Of a stretch of DNA of 28,570 nucleotides, positions 25,112-28,570 are shown one piece after another (positions within the stretch are counted from its first letter, which is position 1; every line of letters begins with the position of its first letter). The translations under genes were made by a program, and so were the position numbers. Below the pieces are notes generated by a model. That model searched no databases, had not been told where the DNA came from, and worked only from the letters and a program-made list of their open reading frames with translations. Origin of the DNA: an uncultured Clostridia bacterium (GTDB taxonomy: Bacteria > Bacillota > Clostridia > TANB77 > CAG-508); contig CAJFQT010000005.1 of the NCBI GenBank assembly GCA_904419095.1, positions 1-28,570 of the forward strand. The letters run 5' to 3'.

Positions 25112-25774
25112 TTATATTAATTTTACTATGCCAATTATAACAAGTAAAATCCCAGAAACAATTGACCAGATATTATCTGGCATTTTTTTAAAATTATAAA
25201 GTTTATTTCCAAAAAAAATTCCCAAATTAAGAAAAATTAATTGAAAAATACTAATAAAAAAAGGAAAGAAAAGTGAATAAACACTTATCATACTAAAGCC
25301 AATTCCAATGCAAAAACTATCTAGTGACAAAGCTAATCCTAAAAACAGAGCTTCTTTAGAGTCAATTGTATTAGATTTATCTAAATCTGAATAGCTAGGA
25401 TTTTTAATAATTTTTATAGTAATACCTAAAAATTTAATAAAAAATGAATAAATCTCTTCTTTAGAATGGCAATCCATTTTTTGATTAAAAGGATTTGAAA
25501 AATCTTTTTTGTTTTTTTTAAAAGATTGAAAAAATATAAAAAATCCCATTGCTACTAAAATGCAACCACCCAAGTTTCTAACGATAAAGTCTGGTAAAAC
25601 ATATTTTAACCCATTTCCAAACCAAATAGAAACAATGGAAATGGAAAAAGAAATAATAAATAAAACAATTTTAGCAAGAAAAGTAATTTTGGTATTTTTA
25701 ATTCCATATGTAATACCAATTCCCAAAGAATCAATACTACTTGAAATAGCTAAAATTAAAGAATTTATAAACAT
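25112..25774 (-). CDS. ytaF: YtaF-like sporulation membrane protein (MntP family)
   Basis: Integral membrane protein of 220 residues. Two homologous halves each begin with a helix carrying a buried acid: SSSIDSLGIG (Asp15) and LSLDSFCIG (Asp152), the repeat hallmark of the MntP/LysE-like exporters. The loop between the halves, with the NPSYSDLDKSNTIDSKEA block, is the feature of the YtaF subgroup known from spore formers rather than of short MntP. Transport of Mn2+ or another divalent ion is plausible but unproven for YtaF. The ATG at 25774 has TTGGAG at 8 nt; the in-frame GTG at 25783 overlaps that site. The gene sits alone between two inverted copies of a 57-bp repeat and is convergent with smc. 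Confidence 0.85.
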   Translation of the reverse strand: MFINSLILAISSSIDSLGIGITYGIKNTKITFLAKIVLFIISFSISIVSIWFGNGLKYVLPDFIVRNLGGCILVAMGFFIFFQSFKKNKKDFSNPFNQKMDCHSKEEIYSFFIKFLGITIKIIKNPSYSDLDKSNTIDSKEALFLGLALSLDSFCIGIGFSMISVYSLFFPFFISIFQLIFLNLGIFFGNKLYNFKKMPDNIWSIVSGILLVIIGIVKLI

Positions 25775-25836
25775 TTTCAACACTCCAAAATAATATAAAA
25801 ATCATAAAAACTAGGAAAAATAGAAAAAATTTTTAA

Positions 25837-25893
25837 GGATCGTCCCCAAAATCCCTGCTAGGAGGGATTTTAAGGACCGTCCCTAAATCCCTA
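25837..25893 (-). repeat. 57-bp GGGACGG repeat, right copy (inverted)
   Basis: Reverse complement of 24927-24983 with 54 of 57 positions identical. The differences fall at two adjacent outer bases and one base in the central loop. Together the copies bracket a 967-bp segment whose only gene is ytaF. No target duplication is evident at the outer edges. Confidence 0.9.
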
Positions 25894-25985
25894 TTTCTAT
25901 ATTATAGTAATAAAAGAAATAAAATGTGAATATAGTTAAGTGAGACAAGTAAATGTTACTATAAAATACAAAGGAGAGTGTTATT

Positions 25986-28570
25986 ATGTGGTATACTTTG
26001 AGAAAAGAGGAAGTTATACGAAAGTTAAAGACCGATGAGAAAAATGGTTTAACAGATACTGAGGTAATGGAGAGGGAGAAGGAATATGGAAAAAATAAAT
26101 TGGCAGAGAAGAAGAAGGAGAGTTTAATCGTTAAGTTTTTTAAGCAATTTAATGATTTTATGATAATAATATTAATTATTGCTTCAATAATTTCAGCACT
26201 TGTTTCTAAAATGCAAGGAGAGAATGATTATTTTGATTCTATAATTATTATTGCTATTGTAGTTCTGAATGCAATAATGGGAGTCGTGCAAGAGGCTAAG
26301 GCAGAGAAGTCAATTGAGAGCTTAAAAAAGATGACAGTACAGAAAGCAAAGGTTATTAGAGATGGAAAAACTAAAGAAATTGATGCAGAAGATATAGTTC
26401 CAGGGGATTTGGTAATATTGGAAGCTGGTAATTATGTTCCAGCTGATGTTAGAATAATTGAAGCTTATCAGTTGAAAATAGAAGAGTCTAGTTTAACTGG
26501 TGAGACTGTTCCGTCTGAAAAGGATGCAGATTTTTATAGTAAGGAGAATATTCCATTAGGTGATAGGGAAAATTTAGCTTTTATGGCAAGTATAGTTGTA
26601 AATGGTCATGGCAAAGCTGTAGTAACTGATACTGGAATGAAGACTGAAGTTGGTAAAATAGCAAATATGATGATAGAAAATGAGTCGCCAGAAACACCTA
26701 TTCAGGCTAAATTAGGACAGGTTGGAAAGATTTTAGGTGTTGCGTGTTTGGTTATTTGTATAATTATATTTGTAATAGGTTTACTTAAAAAGATAGACCC
26801 AATTGAGATGTTTATGACGTCAGTTGGACTTGCTGTTGCTGCTATACCGGAAGGATTGCCTGCTATTGTGACAATTGTTTTATCAATTGGTGTAACTAAA
26901 ATGGCAAAGAAAAATAGTATAATTAGAAAGTTACCAGCTGTTGAGACTTTGGGAAGTAGTACTGTGATTTGTTCTGATAAAACAGGAACTTTAACACAAA
27001 ATAAAATGAAGATAGTGGAAATATATGCGAAGGATAATAAGAGAATTTTGGAATTTGGTGCTATGTGTACAGATTGTGAAATTAATGTTGGAGAGAATCA
27101 AAAAAGAGAAATTATTGGTGAACCAACAGAAAAGGCAATAGTTGAGAAGTTATTTGAAATTGGTGAAACAAAAGAAGAATTGGAACAATTATCACCTCGA
27201 GTAAATGAAATTCCTTTTGATTCAAATAGAAAAATGATGACGACAATACATAAAGTGGGAAATAAATATAGAATTATTACTAAAGGTGCTCCAGATGTAT
27301 TGCTAAAAAAATGTGTTAATAATGAGATATCAGGACAGATGATGACAGAAAAAGAAAGAAAAGATATATTGAATAAAAATATGAAGATGGCTAATAAAGC
27401 ATTAAGAGTATTGGCAGTAGCATATAAAGATGTAGTAAATCTTCCAAAAGACATATCATCAGAAACGATAGAAAATGATTTGAATTTTGTGGGATTATTT
27501 GGAATGATAGATCCTCCAAGAGAGGGAGTAGAAGAAGCTGTAAAGACTTGCAAAAAAGCAGGTATAAAAACTGTAATGATAACAGGAGATCATTTAGAGA
27601 CTGCTAAAGCAATTGCAAAGGATTTAAAAATTTTAGGACCATATGATAAAGCGATAACAGGGCAGGATTTAGAGAAAATGACAGATGAGACATTAAGGAA
27701 AAATATAAAGGATTATTCGGTATTTGCAAGGGTGAGTCCTGAACATAAGGTTAGAATAGTGAAGGCTTGGCAACAAACTGGTGCCGTTGTTGCGATGACA
27801 GGTGATGGAGTGAATGATAGTCCTGCTTTAAAAAATGCTGATATAGGAATAGCTATGGGAATGAATGGAACAGATGTGGCTAAAAATGCGGCAGATATGA
27901 TTTTGACAGATGATAATTTTGTTACAATTGTAGAAGCTGTGAAACAGGGAAGAAATATTTATGATAATATAAGGAAGGCAATACATTTTTTAATTGCTAC
28001 AAATATTGGGGAAATTGTAACGATTTTTATGGGACTTGTGCTTGGGTTAAAGTCTCCATTGCTTGCAATTCAATTGTTATGGATAAATTTGGTTACAGAT
28101 TCATTGCCTGCAATAGCTTTGGGATTGGAAAAACCCGAAAAGGATATTATGAATAGGAAACCTGTAAATAGTAAGAAGGGGTTGTTTGCAGATGGATTGT
28201 GGAATAAGATTGTGCTTGAGGGGATATTAATTGGAATTTTAACTTTGGTTTCATTTAGTATTGGGAATAAGTATTATGGAATTGAGGTTGCAAGGACAAT
28301 GGCTTTTATGACAATTGGATTGTTGGAACTTATACATAGTTTTAATATTAAAAGTGAAAGGTCTTTGTTTAAAACGGGGATTTTTGATAATAAGTATTTA
28401 GTTGGTGCTTTGGTGCTTGGAATTTTTGTTCAAACTGTGGTTGTTATTATTCCACCTGTTGCAGATGTTTTTGAATTGACTAATTTGACAATGGTTCAAT
28501 GGTTGATTACTATAGGGATTTCAGTGTTGCCTATTCCTGTGATTGAGTTGCAGAAGAGATTTGATAGTAA
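25986..28570 (+). CDS. Ca2+-transporting P-type ATPase, 3' end just outside window
   Basis: Exports Ca2+ across the cell membrane at the cost of ATP (P2A/PMCA-like). 861 codons are visible in one unbroken frame to the right edge. The last residues (VIELQKRFDS) look like the normal C-terminus, so only a few are missing. In order: cation-ATPase N domain, first helix pair, actuator TGET at 171-174, M4 PEGLPA at 288-293, phosphorylated Asp331 in DKTGTLTQNK, nucleotide-binding KGAPDVL, and hinge TGDGVND at 605-611. The ion-binding residues of M4, M5 (NIGE) and M6 (N-L-V-T-D) are all present, which supports Ca2+. The ATG has AAGGAG 9 nt upstream. No promoter stands out in 25894-25985. Confidence 0.95.
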   Translation, partial: MWYTLRKEEVIRKLKTDEKNGLTDTEVMEREKEYGKNKLAEKKKESLIVKFFKQFNDFMIIILIIASIISALVSKMQGENDYFDSIIIIAIVVLNAIMGVVQEAKAEKSIESLKKMTVQKAKVIRDGKTKEIDAEDIVPGDLVILEAGNYVPADVRIIEAYQLKIEESSLTGETVPSEKDADFYSKENIPLGDRENLAFMASIVVNGHGKAVVTDTGMKTEVGKIANMMIENESPETPIQAKLGQVGKILGVACLVICIIIFVIGLLKKIDPIEMFMTSVGLAVAAIPEGLPAIVTIVLSIGVTKMAKKNSIIRKLPAVETLGSSTVICSDKTGTLTQNKMKIVEIYAKDNKRILEFGAMCTDCEINVGENQKREIIGEPTEKAIVEKLFEIGETKEELEQLSPRVNEIPFDSNRKMMTTIHKVGNKYRIITKGAPDVLLKKCVNNEISGQMMTEKERKDILNKNMKMANKALRVLAVAYKDVVNLPKDISSETIENDLNFVGLFGMIDPPREGVEEAVKTCKKAGIKTVMITGDHLETAKAIAKDLKILGPYDKAITGQDLEKMTDETLRKNIKDYSVFARVSPEHKVRIVKAWQQTGAVVAMTGDGVNDSPALKNADIGIAMGMNGTDVAKNAADMILTDDNFVTIVEAVKQGRNIYDNIRKAIHFLIATNIGEIVTIFMGLVLGLKSPLLAIQLLWINLVTDSLPAIALGLEKPEKDIMNRKPVNSKKGLFADGLWNKIVLEGILIGILTLVSFSIGNKYYGIEVARTMAFMTIGLLELIHSFNIKSERSLFKTGIFDNKYLVGALVLGIFVQTVVVIIPPVADVFELTNLTMVQWLITIGISVLPIPVIELQKRFDS

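Noticed and set aside
27098..27553. Minus-strand open frame of 151 codons within the Ca2+ ATPase
   Set aside because: The plus-strand frame is a full P-type ATPase with all motifs; the antisense frame has no recognisable domain.

Overview
The window is about 28.6 kb of very AT-rich bacterial DNA. It uses the standard bacterial code: TGG for Trp, with TAA, TAG and TGA all serving as stops. Arg codons are overwhelmingly AGA, Shine-Dalgarno sequences are strong (AGGAG type), and TTG starts are occasional. With a YtaF-type sporulation membrane protein, a Firmicute-type TopB, Mfd, Smc and a PMCA-type Ca2+ ATPase, this points to a low-GC Firmicute, most likely an anaerobic clostridium-like organism. 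That placement is an inference; there is no rRNA here to fix it.

Layout. The left edge (2-481) holds the 3' part of a coiled-coil gene built from a 21-bp tandem repeat. leuS follows on the minus strand (779-3172), with a 211-bp imperfect palindrome (3358-3568) behind its promoter. A plus-strand pair encodes an HD-domain hydrolase and DNA topoisomerase III (3723-6495). Three minus-strand genes follow: a small four-Cys protein, a short-chain dehydrogenase and a PlsC-type acyltransferase (6548-8590). A plus-strand housekeeping block (8699-15870) then carries a membrane-anchored hypothetical, mfd, a SpoU-family RNA methyltransferase, an AAA/DUF4143-type ATPase and trmL.

The middle (15880-17270) is accessory in character. 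A minus-strand gene for a four-repeat glycine-rich protein, less AT-rich than its surroundings, has three hairpins in a row at its 3' end. It is divergent from a cysteine-rich orphan gene, with a 22-bp perfect inverted repeat exactly between the two promoters. Next is a NitT/TauT-type ABC transporter: the ATPase gene, a permease gene broken by one extra base at a CTT-CGG site, a terminator, and a separately transcribed substrate-binding protein gene whose start codon lies in an inverted repeat. A degenerate-repeat intergenic region, an Rpn/YhgA-like nuclease-family gene, and smc follow.

The right end carries ytaF on the minus strand, flanked by two nearly identical 57-bp repeats in opposite orientation (54/57 identical). 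The left copy supplies the smc stop codon. The window ends inside a Ca2+-transporting P-type ATPase gene that is complete except for the last few residues.

How they work together. Most genes are independent housekeeping units: translation and RNA modification (leuS, SpoU, trmL), DNA topology, repair and segregation (topB, mfd, smc), lipid synthesis (PlsC family) and ion or metabolite transport. I do not see a complete, clearly novel multi-gene system. The best leads are the divergent repeat-protein/Cys-rich pair, the inverted repeats around ytaF, the permease frameshift, and the AAA ATPase with altered catalytic motifs.
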